Shown: in pieces, positions 1 to 8,108 of the stretch | How positions within the stretch are numbered: position 1 is the stretch's first letter | Layout: every line of letters begins with the position of its first letter | DNA from: Actinomycetota bacterium | Lineage (GTDB): Bacteria; Actinomycetota; Actinomycetes; Actinomycetales; Microbacteriaceae | DNA: 18,107 nucleotides | NCBI GenBank assembly: GCA_009704705.1 | Contig: WLDR01000013.1 | Location: 1-18,107, forward strand | Direction: 5' to 3' | The notes under the pieces: generated by a model | What the model was told of the DNA's origin: nothing | Seen by the model: only the letters and a program-made list of their open reading frames with translations | The model's database searches: none | Position numbers and translations under genes: made by a program

Positions 1-2
1 GC

Positions 3-1934
3 CGCGCATCGCTGTCTGAATTCTTAGACGCCGACTACATTTTCGAAAAGACCCGGCAGGGATTCGCGTTCTTCGAAGAGCGCTTCGGTTTTGCCTACCC
101 GTTCGAAAAGTACGACCAGCTCTTCGTGCCGGAGTTCAATGCGGGCGCCATGGAGAACGCGGGCTGTGTGACCTTCACTGAAACGTATGTGTTTAGGTCA
201 AAGGTGACGGATGCCGTGCGCGAACGCCGCGTCGTTACGATCTTGCACGAACTCGCCCACATGTGGTTTGGCGATCTCGTCACCATGCGTTGGTGGAACG
301 ACCTGTGGCTCAACGAATCATTCGCAGAGTGGGCATCCACTCTCGCAACGGCCGAAGCGACCGAGTGGCATGAGGCATGGACGACGTTCGCGGCTATGGA
401 AAAGAGCTGGGCGTATCGCCAAGACCAGTTGCCCTCGACGCACCCCATCGTTGCCGACATTCCCGACCTTGACTCGGTTCGCGTGAACTTTGACGGCATC
501 ACCTACGCAAAGGGCGGCTCGGTTCTCAAGCAGCTCGCCGCGTGGGTGGGCATCGAGCAATTCTTGGCGGGCGTCTCGGCGTACTTCACCAAACACGCCT
601 GGGGCAATACCGAACTCACCGACTTGCTCGTCGAACTCGAAAAGACGAGTGGGCGCGACCTGACTTCGTGGTCGAAGCTGTGGCTCGAAACGGCTGGGGT
701 GAACACGCTCCGCCCCGAGATCGCGGTCAACGACGACGGAACCATCACGTCGTTCCACATCGTGCAGACGGCACCGGCAGAGTGGCCCACGATTCGCCCG
801 CACCGAATGGCGATTGGCCTCTACGCCCACGATGGCTCTCGCCTCGAGCGAATTCACCGCGTTGAACTCGACGTCGACGGCGTGAGCACGAACGTGCCGG
901 AGCTTGTCGGCGTTGCGATGCCCGACTTCGTTCTCATCAACGACGACGACCTCGCCTACGCCAAGATTCGACTCGACGCAGTTTCGTTGAAGTCAGCGAT
1001 TGCCAACCTCAAGAACATCGCATCGCCACTGGCGCGCTCGCTCGTCTGGGGTTCGGTCTGGGATTCAACCCGTGATGCCGAAACACCCGCTCGCGACTTC
1101 GTGGATCTCGTGCTCAACAACATCGCAAGCGAGAGCGAGTCCACCACCATTCGAACGGTTCTCGGTCAGTTGCTGTTGGCCGCAAGCGTCTATTCCGACC
1201 CGGCGACTCGCGACCAGCAAGTTACCCGCGTCGCCGATTCGCTCTGGAACCTCGTCGAAGGCGCCGCACCGGGGTCCGACGCGCAGTTCCAGTTCTTGCG
1301 TGCGTTCACCTCAATGGCCACGACGGATGCGCAACTCGCGATTGTCGCCGACCTGCGCACCGCATCCCGCACCATCACTGGCATCGACATCGACACCGAC
1401 CTCGGCTGGGAATTGCTGATCAGTCTCGCGGCAGGCAACAAGATTACGCGCGCAGAAATCGATCAGTACCTGTCGACGGACGACACCGCCACTGGCCGGC
1501 AATCGGCGGCTCACGCACGTGCCGCTCTGGCCACCCCCGCCGACAAGCAGGCAGCCTGTGACTCAGTGTTCACGACCGACAGCGAACCCAACACGATCGT
1601 CGAGAAGACGGCCCTTGGATTTCAACGCACGACGGACGTCTCTCTGCTCGAGCCGTTCATCGATCAGTACACCGCCGCGATTCGCGACGTGTGGTCGAGC
1701 CGCTCGTATGCGATTGCCGAGACGTTGATTGTCGACTTCTTCCCCGGCGGCCTCGCTCACCAGCGACTTGCCGACAGCCTGCACACGTGGATCAAGACCA
1801 ATGCGGATGCCGACGCTCCCCTGGTTCGTTTGGTGCGCGAGAATCTGGCCGGCATTGAGCGTAGCCTGCAGGCACAGGAGTGTGACCGCGAAGCAAGCCG
1901 CTCAAGCGACTACCGTGAGGCGGTGACCGACTAA
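3..1934 (+). CDS. pepN: aminopeptidase N (M1 family zinc metallopeptidase), 5'-truncated by the window edge
   Basis: Removes N-terminal amino acids from peptides in the cytoplasm, supporting peptide recycling. The reading frame is open from base 3, so the start lies outside the window; about 643 codons remain of a family usually near 850 residues. The substrate-binding GAMEN motif is encoded at 144-158. The zinc site HELAH is at 246-260, followed 18 residues after the second His by the third ligand Glu in WLNESFAEW (Glu codon 315-317). The downstream FDGITYAKGG segment carries the usual catalytic Tyr. The remainder is the helical C-terminal ERAP1-like domain found in actinobacterial PepN. The TAA stop shares its last A with the ATG of the next gene, so translation is probably coupled. 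Family assignment is very safe; substrate preference cannot be read from the sequence. Confidence 0.97.
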   Translation, partial: RASLSEFLDADYIFEKTRQGFAFFEERFGFAYPFEKYDQLFVPEFNAGAMENAGCVTFTETYVFRSKVTDAVRERRVVTILHELAHMWFGDLVTMRWWNDLWLNESFAEWASTLATAEATEWHEAWTTFAAMEKSWAYRQDQLPSTHPIVADIPDLDSVRVNFDGITYAKGGSVLKQLAAWVGIEQFLAGVSAYFTKHAWGNTELTDLLVELEKTSGRDLTSWSKLWLETAGVNTLRPEIAVNDDGTITSFHIVQTAPAEWPTIRPHRMAIGLYAHDGSRLERIHRVELDVDGVSTNVPELVGVAMPDFVLINDDDLAYAKIRLDAVSLKSAIANLKNIASPLARSLVWGSVWDSTRDAETPARDFVDLVLNNIASESESTTIRTVLGQLLLAASVYSDPATRDQQVTRVADSLWNLVEGAAPGSDAQFQFLRAFTSMATTDAQLAIVADLRTASRTITGIDIDTDLGWELLISLAAGNKITRAEIDQYLSTDDTATGRQSAAHARAALATPADKQAACDSVFTTDSEPNTIVEKTALGFQRTTDVSLLEPFIDQYTAAIRDVWSSRSYAIAETLIVDFFPGGLAHQRLADSLHTWIKTNADADAPLVRLVRENLAGIERSLQAQECDREASRSSDYREAVTD

Positions 1935-2668
1935 TGAATCTCAGTGATGCGTGGCTCACCGTCATCGATTGGATCGATGGCCTGCGAGCGCCCTGGAATA
2001 GCTTCGCAGCGTTCCTCTTCATCATCGTGCTTGCGTTTGTGTTGCGCACGATTCTCGTCGGCATCATGCACCTTGTCGTTTCTCGCATCGTGCGCACGGC
2101 ACGGGCCCATCAGGTTTCCACGCAGAAGCCAACCGCGGCCGGGGTTGCTAACCTGCGCCTGATTCAACGGGCTCGAACCATGGGCACGATTCTGACCGGC
2201 CTCATTACGTGGACAATCGCGGTGGTCGGTTTCTTCGTCGCTCTGTATTACGGGTTCGACGTGTCGCCCACGGCGATTGTGGCAAGTGCGGGAATCACCG
2301 CCGCGATCGTGGGTTTCGGTGCACAGAACACCATCAAAGACGTGATCAACGGACTGATGATTGTCTTCGAAGACCAAATTGGTGTTGGTGACGAAGTCGA
2401 CTTGGGATTAGCGCACGGCGTGGTCGAATCGGTCGGTGTTCGTGTGACGACGCTTCGCGGAGAAGACGGCACCGTCTGGTACGTGCGCAACGGTGAGATC
2501 CTGCGCATCGGAAACTTGTCGCAAACGACCGATACCTCGACCGTCATTCGCGCCAGCCGCGGCAAGCGATCACTCGCTGCCGAACGTCGCGCACGTAAGT
2601 TGGCGAATTCAGGCGAATCAAATATCACCGACGCCGGCAACGAACAACAGCAACGCCGGAATGACTGA
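1934..2668 (+). CDS. MscS-family mechanosensitive ion channel (short form)
   Basis: Predicted small-conductance mechanosensitive channel of the cytoplasmic membrane, which opens under hypo-osmotic stress. The 244-residue protein has a hydrophobic segment around residues 18-45, a second around 78-100, and the characteristic third helix rich in Gly/Ala (AIVASAGITAAIVGFGAQN) leading into DVINGLMIVFEDQIGVGDEV. The beta domain follows, with HGVVESVGVRVTTLR and the conserved RNGEILRIGN. It ends soon after this in a basic, low-complexity tail, so the C-terminal alpha/beta cage of E. coli MscS (286 residues) appears shortened or missing. Its ATG overlaps the pepN stop by one base and its end overlaps the hemoglobin gene by 8 bases, which indicates one transcript. 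Confidence 0.92.
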   Translation: MNLSDAWLTVIDWIDGLRAPWNSFAAFLFIIVLAFVLRTILVGIMHLVVSRIVRTARAHQVSTQKPTAAGVANLRLIQRARTMGTILTGLITWTIAVVGFFVALYYGFDVSPTAIVASAGITAAIVGFGAQNTIKDVINGLMIVFEDQIGVGDEVDLGLAHGVVESVGVRVTTLRGEDGTVWYVRNGEILRIGNLSQTTDTSTVIRASRGKRSLAAERRARKLANSGESNITDAGNEQQQRRND

Positions 2669-3086
2669 CAGTCCCGCATCCCGCAAATCAGGCATGACTG
2701 GCGGGAACGACCAGGAACAGTCAATTTTCGACGCAGTGGGTGGGCACGAGACCTTCACTCGACTGACAACCGCGTTCTACGAGGCTGTGGCAATAGACCC
2801 GGTCATGAGGCCGATGTACCCGGAGGATGACCTCGAACCCGCCCGTGAGCGCTTGCAATTGTTTCTCGAGCAATACTTTGGCGGGCCGACGACGTATCAA
2901 GAGACGCGCGGACATCCACGCCTTCGAATGCGCCACATTCCATTTCACGTGGATGCGGATGCCCGCGACCGATGGCTGACACACATGACGGCCGCGCTCG
3001 ACTCTCTCAACCTCGCTCCGCTTTTTCGAGAGACCATGCTCGACTACTTCGACCGGGCTGCTCACGCGATGCAGAACCAGGCGTAG
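2661..3086 (+). CDS. glbO: group II truncated hemoglobin (GlbO type)
   Basis: Heme protein of the trHbII class, linked in actinobacteria to oxygen handling and oxidative or nitrosative stress. With the ATG at 2661 the protein has 141 residues. The core reads closely like Mycobacterium GlbO as I recall it: Tyr B10 = Y40 (AFYEAV), Tyr CD1 = Y53 (MYPEDDL), the EQYFGGP segment, proximal His F8 = H92 in RLRMRHIPF, and Trp G8 = W105. All four are offset by the same 17 residues from the mycobacterial numbering, so the extra N-terminus is the only length difference. The start overlaps the mscS end by 8 bases; a later ATG at 2694 is an alternative start. It is the last gene of the pepN-mscS-glbO operon. 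Confidence 0.95.
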   Translation: MTDSPASRKSGMTGGNDQEQSIFDAVGGHETFTRLTTAFYEAVAIDPVMRPMYPEDDLEPARERLQLFLEQYFGGPTTYQETRGHPRLRMRHIPFHVDADARDRWLTHMTAALDSLNLAPLFRETMLDYFDRAAHAMQNQA

Positions 3087-3109
3087 GCGATACCGCAAGC
3101 GGCCGAGCG

Positions 3110-3757
3110 CTACATGCGCGCGAGAACGTATCCGCGGGCAGTGGTGATGCGCGTCCACGAACCGTTGGTCGTGACCGAAATCTGATCGTCTGTGCCCTCG
3201 CGCGCGAACCCCAGACCGAACGCGGCGAAGGCCATCCCCGCAAAAATTCCAGACTCACCGACACGTCGAGTCCACACTGTTCGCCGAACCTCGGTCACGA
3301 TGTTTGTGCCGAGTCCGTTCGCCGAGGCCACCTCATCGATGCCCGATTTGGCGACGGCAATGAGTTCGGCTGCGCCCACGCTCCCGCCGTGAACCCATCC
3401 GTCTCGCGGCGCGGCCACGCCGGCCCAAGGAACGCGCGCTTGAGCCACGGGCACATCGACGGTCACGTTCATCCGGGCCAATCTGTCAAGCAACGCACGC
3501 GTCTCAATGAGCACATCGAGTTCGCTGTTGTTTGCGAGGTCGCCCTCGTCTCGAGACAGTTCGAAAACGCGCAGCCCGAACACATACGGATGCGAATCCA
3601 GCAGGCCTTGCTTCTCGAGCACGCACACCGTCACCGCAAGGTGTGAACCGACTACGGTGAGTCGCATCAACGCGCATCCCAGTCGCTCGGCTCGTTGCGC
3701 GAACGTCGTCAGGTCGGCAACATCGTCTGCGCTGGCTAATGTGAAGGTGTCGGTCAT
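3110..3757 (-). CDS. conserved hypothetical protein (Micrococcales-type)
   Basis: A 215-residue soluble protein with no signal peptide or membrane helix. I do not recognise a named domain. Notable segments are YVFGLRVFELSRDEGD, a run of hydrophobic-patterned helix ETRALLDRLARM, VPWAGVAAPRDGW, and a C-terminal strand pattern ending GSWTRITTARGYVLARM. From memory, proteins with this layout (LSRDEGD ... WAG..PP..GW ... W..L.T.RG.V) occur beside glbO or thioesterase genes in other Microbacteriaceae, but no function is known to me. It is convergent with glbO (23 bases between the stops) and divergent from tesB. The reverse-strand hexamer TAGTTT lies 9 bases before the ATG and may be its -10 element. 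Coding status is supported by length and by the lack of a better frame. Confidence 0.8.
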   Translation of the reverse strand: MTDTFTLASADDVADLTTFAQRAERLGCALMRLTVVGSHLAVTVCVLEKQGLLDSHPYVFGLRVFELSRDEGDLANNSELDVLIETRALLDRLARMNVTVDVPVAQARVPWAGVAAPRDGWVHGGSVGAAELIAVAKSGIDEVASANGLGTNIVTEVRRTVWTRRVGESGIFAGMAFAAFGLGFAREGTDDQISVTTNGSWTRITTARGYVLARM

Positions 3758-3788
3758 TTCGATTCAAAACTAGCGAAGGATGCGAGCG

Positions 3789-4685
3789 ATGCACGAAAGC
3801 GTGAAACTCATGCTCGACGCTCTCACGTTGATTCCGACTCCCGATGGAGTCGGGGCGGCCAAGAACCAGCTATCCGCCGACCGATTCACCGCGCCGAGCT
3901 TGCTCATGCCTCGCGGTCGCGTCTACGGCGGACAAGTCATGGCACAGGCCTTGCTGGCTGCGTGCAACACGGTCGAAGCTGACCGCCCGATTCACTCGCT
4001 GCACGGCTACTTCTTGCGACCGGGCGACGACACGCAGTCGATTGGCTTCGCCATCGACCGAATTCACGACGGCCGCAGCTTCTCGACGCGACGCACGCAG
4101 GCGTACCAAAATGACGTGCCAATCTTTTCGATGATTTCGTCGCACCAAGACCGCGATGGTGGGCTCGAACATCACGCACCGATGCCGGCGAACATTCCAT
4201 CGCCCTATGAATTGCCCAGCGCGATCGAGGTACTTTCCGCGCTCGACCACCCGATGGCGGAGTATTGGGCGCACTTTCGGCCGTTCGATATTCGACACGT
4301 CGAGGGTGGCATCTACGACATGGTTCGAGGTGACCGCGTGGCTCATCAAGCAGTGTGGATGCGCACTCACACCGACCTGCCCGATGACCCCAACGTGCAT
4401 CGAGCAGCGATTGCGTGGGCCAGCGACTACACAATCCTCGAGCCGATTTTCCGGCGCCACGGAATCGCGTGGGCCGACCCTGATCTCAAGGCGGCGAGCC
4501 TCGATCACGCCATGTGGTTCCATCGCGACGCGCGTGCCGACGAATGGATGCTTTACGTACTCGAATCCCCGAGCGCTCAGGGAGGTCGCGGACTGGGCCT
4601 CGGCCGCATCTACTCGCAAGACGGAAGGCTTCTGGTTTCCGTAGCTCAAGAAGGCATGATTCGCGCGTCGCCTCAAAATCTCTAG
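3789..4685 (+). CDS. tesB: acyl-CoA thioesterase II (TesB family, double hotdog)
   Basis: Hydrolyses acyl-CoA to free fatty acid and CoA in the cytoplasm. The 298-residue length fits the double-hotdog TesB family (about 285-300). The N-terminal hotdog has GRVYGGQVMAQALLAA and HSLHGYFLRPGD, both hallmarks of TesB. The C-terminal hotdog has IAWASDYTILEP (Asp and Thr positions of the catalytic triad) and ends with LLVSVAQEGMIR, which supplies the catalytic Gln. Two in-frame ATGs exist, at 3780 and 3789. I chose 3789 because GAAGG at 3775-3779 is 9 bases upstream of it but directly abuts 3780. It is divergent from the hypothetical gene at 3110-3757 and ends 10 bases from the convergent short thioesterase. 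Confidence 0.93.
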   Translation: MHESVKLMLDALTLIPTPDGVGAAKNQLSADRFTAPSLLMPRGRVYGGQVMAQALLAACNTVEADRPIHSLHGYFLRPGDDTQSIGFAIDRIHDGRSFSTRRTQAYQNDVPIFSMISSHQDRDGGLEHHAPMPANIPSPYELPSAIEVLSALDHPMAEYWAHFRPFDIRHVEGGIYDMVRGDRVAHQAVWMRTHTDLPDDPNVHRAAIAWASDYTILEPIFRRHGIAWADPDLKAASLDHAMWFHRDARADEWMLYVLESPSAQGGRGLGLGRIYSQDGRLLVSVAQEGMIRASPQNL

Positions 4686-4695
4686 GTACGATGCC

Positions 4696-5166
4696 TTACT
4701 TCTTGCCGAATTCGATCATGTCTCCGAGGTAGGGCGCGACCGCTTCACGCTCGTCGTCCCGAATACGACGAGGCTTCATCGTGGCCGCGTCAACCAGCAC
4801 GATCGTCGTCGTTGCGCGAGTAAACAGCACGCGTGGAGTCTCCCCGACGGGAGACCAGACTTCGTAGCAGACCTCCATGCTCGCTCCGCCGAGGCGGCCA
4901 ATCCAGAGTTCGAGGTCGAGCGGATCACGCTGGTAGGCAATGGGCGCAAGATACTCAATTTCTTGATGTGCGATCAGCGTGAACGTATCCGCAGTGGGTC
5001 CGCCCTGAAAGATGCGCGTTGGTGGAGCATCCCCCTCAGCATTGTCACCCTCCCAGAAGGCGTGAATGCGAGCTTCTTCGAGAAGCCCGAACATCTGAGC
5101 GTTGTTGACGTGCCCGTAGGCGTCGAGATCCGACCACCGAAGTCGAGTTGGTATATGGATGCGCAT
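4696..5166 (-). CDS. acyl-CoA thioesterase, 4HBT/YbgC-like single hotdog
   Basis: Predicted cytoplasmic thioester hydrolase of the 4-hydroxybenzoyl-CoA thioesterase-like family. The 156-residue protein opens with RLRWSDLDAYGHVNNAQMF, in which D15 fits the catalytic Asp of the D-x-x-G-H-x-N motif. It continues with EIEYLAPIAYQRDPLDLELWIGRLG, the typical strand pairing of the hotdog sheet. It lies 18 bases downstream of ettA on the same strand, so it is probably the last gene of that transcript. It is tail to tail with tesB. The acyl substrate cannot be inferred. Confidence 0.9.
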   Translation of the reverse strand: MRIHIPTRLRWSDLDAYGHVNNAQMFGLLEEARIHAFWEGDNAEGDAPPTRIFQGGPTADTFTLIAHQEIEYLAPIAYQRDPLDLELWIGRLGGASMEVCYEVWSPVGETPRVLFTRATTTIVLVDAATMKPRRIRDDEREAVAPYLGDMIEFGKK

Positions 5167-5184
5167 CGCCAGTAACCGCCCTGA

Positions 5185-6867
5185 TTAGTCGCGCGTGAGC
5201 TTGCGGTAGGTAGAGCGATGCGGCTTTGCGGCATCGGGGCCAAGTCGCTCGATCTTGTTCTCTTCGTAGGCTTCGAAGTTGCCCTCGAACCAGTGCCAGT
5301 ACCCGGGCTTCTCTTCAGTGCCTTCATAGGCCAAGATGTGCGTGGCAATTCGGTCGAGGAACCAACGGTCGTGTGTAATCACGACGGCACAGCCCGGGAA
5401 CTCGAGCAGTGCGTTCTCGAGCGACGACAGGGTTTCGACGTCGAGGTCGTTTGTCGGCTCGTCGAGCAGAAGAAGGTTTCCGCCCTCTTTGAGCGTCAAC
5501 GCGAGATTAAGGCGGTTGCGTTCTCCACCCGACAGCACACCTGCTGGCTTCTGCTGATCCGGGCCCTTGAATCCGAACGTCGAGACATATGCTCGTGACG
5601 GAATCTCGACCTGGCCGACCTGCATGAAGTCGAGCCCGTCAGACACAACCTCCCACAGTGTCTTCTTGGGATCGATGCCACCGCGTGACTGGTCGACGTA
5701 CGAGATCTTGACGGTCTCGCCGACCTTGACCTCGCCGGAGTCGGGCTGCTCGAATCCGACGATGGTCTTGAAGAGCGTCGACTTACCGACACCGTTCGGA
5801 CCGATGATTCCGACAATGCCGTTACGCGGGAGCGTGAACGAGAGATCTTCGATAAGCACACGGTCGCCGAATCCCTTCTTGAGATTCTTCACCTCGAGAA
5901 CGGTCGACCCCAGGCGCGGGCCTGGCGGAATCTGAATCTCCTCGAAGTCGAGCTTGCGCGTGCGCTCAGCCTCCGTTGCCATCTCTTCGTACCGGGCGAG
6001 ACGAGCCTTAGATTTTGCCTGTCGACCCTTCGCGTTCGACCGAACCCACTCGAGTTCTTCGCCGAGTCGACGAGCGAGCTTTGCGTCTTTCTTGCCCTGA
6101 ACTTCGAGACGAGCGGCTTTCTTTTCGAGGTAGGTGGAGTAGTTGCCTTCATATGGGTAGAGGTGACCGCGGTCGACTTCCGCAATCCATTGCGCCACGT
6201 GGTCAAGAAAGTACCGGTCGTGTGTGACTGCGAGAACAGCGCCGGGGTACTTTGACAGGTGCTGCTCGAGCCAGAGCACGCTCTCGGCATCGAGGTGGTT
6301 CGTCGGTTCGTCGAGCAGCAGCAGGTCGGGCTTCTGAAGCAACAACTTGCACAATGCGACTCGGCGCTTTTCACCACCGGAGAGAACAGAGATCTCGGAG
6401 TCGCCGGGCGGGCAGCGCAGGGCATCCATGGCCTGATCGAGCTGTGAGTCGAGGTCCCAGGCGTCGGCCGCATCGATTTCTGTCTGAAGAACGCCCATTT
6501 CGGCGAGCAACGTGTCGAAGTCGGCATCGGGTTCGCCCATAGCGGCCGAAATCTCATTGAAGCGATCGACTTTCGCCTTAATTTCTCCAACGCCCTCTTG
6601 AACGTTTTCGAGCACGGACTTTGTCTCGTCGAGTTCGGGCTCCTGCATGAGAATGCCCACCGAATATCCGGGGCTCAGCTTGGCTTCACCGTTGCTCGGG
6701 GTGTCGAGCCCGGCCATGATCTTGAGGATGGTCGACTTACCGGCACCGTTCGGGCCCACGACACCAATCTTGGCGCCCGGGAAGAATGACATCGTGACGT
6801 CATCGAGGATGACCTTGTCGCCCACCGCTTTGCGGGCCTTGACCATGGTGTAGATGAATTCAGCCAT
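5185..6867 (-). CDS. ettA: energy-dependent translational throttle protein EttA (ABC-F ATPase)
   Basis: Soluble ABC-F protein that binds the ribosomal E site and gates translation according to the ATP/ADP ratio. The 560-residue length matches EttA (about 555). The first nucleotide-binding domain has Walker A GPNGAGKST at residues 38-46, signature LSGGEKRRVAL and Walker B LLLLDEPTNHLD. A charged linker (the P-site tRNA interaction motif region) follows, rich in Lys/Arg/Glu: GKKDAKLARRLGEELEWVRS. The second domain has GPNGVGKST, LSGGERNRLNLAL and LLLLDEPTNDLD. There are no membrane segments, so it is not a transporter. Start ATG 6867 has no Shine-Dalgarno sequence, but TAGGCT sits exactly 7 bases upstream, which points to a leaderless mRNA. 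The thioesterase gene follows 18 bases downstream. Confidence 0.97.
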   Translation of the reverse strand: MAEFIYTMVKARKAVGDKVILDDVTMSFFPGAKIGVVGPNGAGKSTILKIMAGLDTPSNGEAKLSPGYSVGILMQEPELDETKSVLENVQEGVGEIKAKVDRFNEISAAMGEPDADFDTLLAEMGVLQTEIDAADAWDLDSQLDQAMDALRCPPGDSEISVLSGGEKRRVALCKLLLQKPDLLLLDEPTNHLDAESVLWLEQHLSKYPGAVLAVTHDRYFLDHVAQWIAEVDRGHLYPYEGNYSTYLEKKAARLEVQGKKDAKLARRLGEELEWVRSNAKGRQAKSKARLARYEEMATEAERTRKLDFEEIQIPPGPRLGSTVLEVKNLKKGFGDRVLIEDLSFTLPRNGIVGIIGPNGVGKSTLFKTIVGFEQPDSGEVKVGETVKISYVDQSRGGIDPKKTLWEVVSDGLDFMQVGQVEIPSRAYVSTFGFKGPDQQKPAGVLSGGERNRLNLALTLKEGGNLLLLDEPTNDLDVETLSSLENALLEFPGCAVVITHDRWFLDRIATHILAYEGTEEKPGYWHWFEGNFEAYEENKIERLGPDAAKPHRSTYRKLTRD

Positions 6868-6874
6868 AGGAATC

Positions 6875-6880
6875 AGCCTA
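6875..6880 (-). promoter_or_regulatory. -10 element of leaderless ettA promoter
   Basis: Reverse-strand TAGGCT followed by 7 bases and then the ettA ATG. The spacing places the transcription start on or next to the A of ATG. No convincing -35 was found. Confidence 0.6.
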
Positions 6881-6924
6881 CCGGCGCGCGGTCATATGCT
6901 CGGCGGGCTCAGAGGCGCAACACG

Positions 6925-7401
6925 CTAGCCCTGATAGCTGCGAACGGTTCCGCCCAGCAGGCAACCGCCCTGAGGAAGCACAGGCAAGACGATTGCCGTG
7001 GGTGCCGCCATTGATGAACCCCAGGTACCGACCATGCACTCGCCCTTGAAGATGGTGGCGACGTACTTGGCGTCGGGAACGAGTCCGAGAGCGGTCGTGT
7101 TTTCAGAAATCTGCATGCTCGCCGCGTCGAAGCCGGCGTTGACGAGATACGCAGCCATTTCCTCGGACACGGTATCTGCGCCAGTGCTGTTCGCGTAGGC
7201 CGTGTTCATGATTGAAAGAAAGTAGGGCAGATTCTCTTTGGGAGTTCCATCAGCGTCGAACTTCGGCTTGTTCAGTGGCTTGGCCGAAACAGAAGGGGAG
7301 CTTGACACTGTCGGCTCAGGAACGGGCATCCCAGCGCCGGAACATGCAGCCAATGCGAGGGCGGCGCCCACAGCAATCACGGGCAAAAGTGCGCGACGCA
7401 T
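6925..7401 (-). CDS. putative lipoprotein, DUF6993-like
   Basis: A 158-residue exported lipoprotein. Residues 1-20 form a signal peptide (MRRALLPVIAVGAALALAAC) with lipobox LAAC; Cys20 would be lipidated and anchored to the outer face of the membrane. A short Pro/Ser-rich tether follows (VPEPTVSSSPSVS). The C-terminal half (AYLVNAGFDAASMQISENT, then FKGECMVGTWG and PVLPQGGCLLG) resembles, from memory, the DUF6993 proteins found beside ettA and ssb in Microbacteriaceae. Two Cys in that domain could form a disulfide. The start has AGAGG (7408-7412 on the plus strand as CCTCT) 6 bases upstream. The function is unknown. Confidence 0.85.
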   Translation of the reverse strand: MRRALLPVIAVGAALALAACSGAGMPVPEPTVSSSPSVSAKPLNKPKFDADGTPKENLPYFLSIMNTAYANSTGADTVSEEMAAYLVNAGFDAASMQISENTTALGLVPDAKYVATIFKGECMVGTWGSSMAAPTAIVLPVLPQGGCLLGGTVRSYQG

Positions 7402-7422
7402 GAAGAACCTCTTCTGTCTTGA

Positions 7423-7440
7423 GTTGACACTAACGTCAAC
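7423..7440. promoter_or_regulatory. inverted repeat GTTGAC-N6-GTCAAC, possible operator of the lipoprotein gene
   Basis: Perfect 6-bp arms with a 6-base centre, 21 bases upstream of the lipoprotein start codon. On the reverse strand the centre contains TAGTGT (7427-7432), a good -10 element, so a dimeric repressor bound here would block it. No regulator gene is adjacent, so this is a prediction from symmetry and position. Confidence 0.4.
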
Positions 7441-7536
7441 TTCGTATTCAAAACCTTGAAGAGTCTACGCGAGACATACCTGCGCATTCGCTGAGGGCGC
7501 CGACCCGATTCATCGAGCAGGGTAAGGCGGCATCGA

Positions 7537-7977
7537 CTAGGCGGCCGAAGAGTTCTCGCTCTCGTGCTGCGTTTCGGGCTCATCCACCGGGACCCACTGA
7601 GAATCATCGGTCGATAGCGTGGTGGTGGTGCGCGTGTAAACTGCGGTGCCCCACGTGAGGTCATGCCCAACGGATTCCGCCTCGACCTCGACGGTCGTTC
7701 CGGATCGATCGGTGTTTTCCCAGTCGCGGATGCGCACTCGCCCGGTCAGGATGACACGGTCGCCCTTGCTCACAGACGTGGCTGCATTCTGCGCGAGGTT
7801 GCGAAATGCCGAGACGGTGTACCAGTTGGTGTCTCCGTCGATCCAGCGTTGTTGCACCCGGTCGTATCGACGCTGGCTCGATGCCAGTCGAAACGACGTG
7901 ATGGCGAGTCCCTCGCTCGTGGTGATGTGTCGGGGCGTTGTTGCGACGAGCCCCGTCAGGGTAATCAGATCTGTCAT
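7537..7977 (-). CDS. ssb: single-stranded DNA-binding protein, SsbB-like (no acidic tip)
   Basis: OB-fold protein that coats single-stranded DNA. The 146-residue sequence begins with the usual ssb opening (MTDLITLTGLVATTPRH), then FRLASSQRRYDRVQQRWIDGDTNWYTVSAFRNLAQN, whose aromatic residues stack on DNA, then SKGDRVILTGRVRIRDW. The C-terminus is short and ends ESENSSAA; it lacks the DDDIPF-type acidic tip used to recruit repair and replication partners. This matches the secondary SsbB paralogs of actinobacteria, not the essential replication SSB. A perfect AGGAGG lies 6 bases before the ATG (plus-strand CCTCCT at 7984-7989). It is between msrA and the lipoprotein gene on the same strand. Confidence 0.93.
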   Translation of the reverse strand: MTDLITLTGLVATTPRHITTSEGLAITSFRLASSQRRYDRVQQRWIDGDTNWYTVSAFRNLAQNAATSVSKGDRVILTGRVRIRDWENTDRSGTTVEVEAESVGHDLTWGTAVYTRTTTTLSTDDSQWVPVDEPETQHESENSSAA

Positions 7978-7983
7978 TGCGAA

Positions 7984-7989
7984 CCTCCT
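7984..7989 (-). promoter_or_regulatory. strong Shine-Dalgarno AGGAGG of ssb
   Basis: Perfect anti-16S match with a 6-base spacer to ATG 7977. It contrasts with the leaderless neighbours ettA and msrA, suggesting that ssb is made from a leadered or read-through transcript at a high initiation rate. Confidence 0.8.
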
Positions 7990-8108
7990 AGGTGATGGAT
8001 GAGTTCACCGAGGATGCGCCCACACGACCGACCAGTCGGGGCGGTGCCGTGACTAAGTGAGCCAACCCACGGAGGCCGGCTGTGTGGAGAGCAGGAAGAC
8101 GGGGATGC

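Noticed and set aside
318..857. Long minus-strand open frame (179 codons) opposite pepN
   Set aside because: It lies wholly inside the conserved M1 peptidase gene, its product has an Arg-rich composition typical of antisense frames in high-GC DNA, and no start signals were seen.
3093..3102. CCGC-AA-GCGG between glbO and the hypothetical gene, considered as a terminator
   Set aside because: The stem is 4 bp with a 2-base loop, too weak to support a call.
2972..3646. Plus-strand frame of 224 codons opposite the conserved hypothetical gene
   Set aside because: It starts inside glbO and its product has biased Arg/His composition without any domain. The minus-strand gene at 3110-3757 has better residue patterning and a plausible start.
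3870..4676. Minus-strand frame of 268 codons opposite tesB
   Set aside because: It is the antisense shadow of a clear TesB gene and shows no motifs.
8026..8041. Short dyad CCGAC-CA-GTCGG upstream of ssb, considered as a terminator for msrA
   Set aside because: The loop is only 2 bases, there is no T-tract, and the symmetry is within what high-GC DNA gives by chance.
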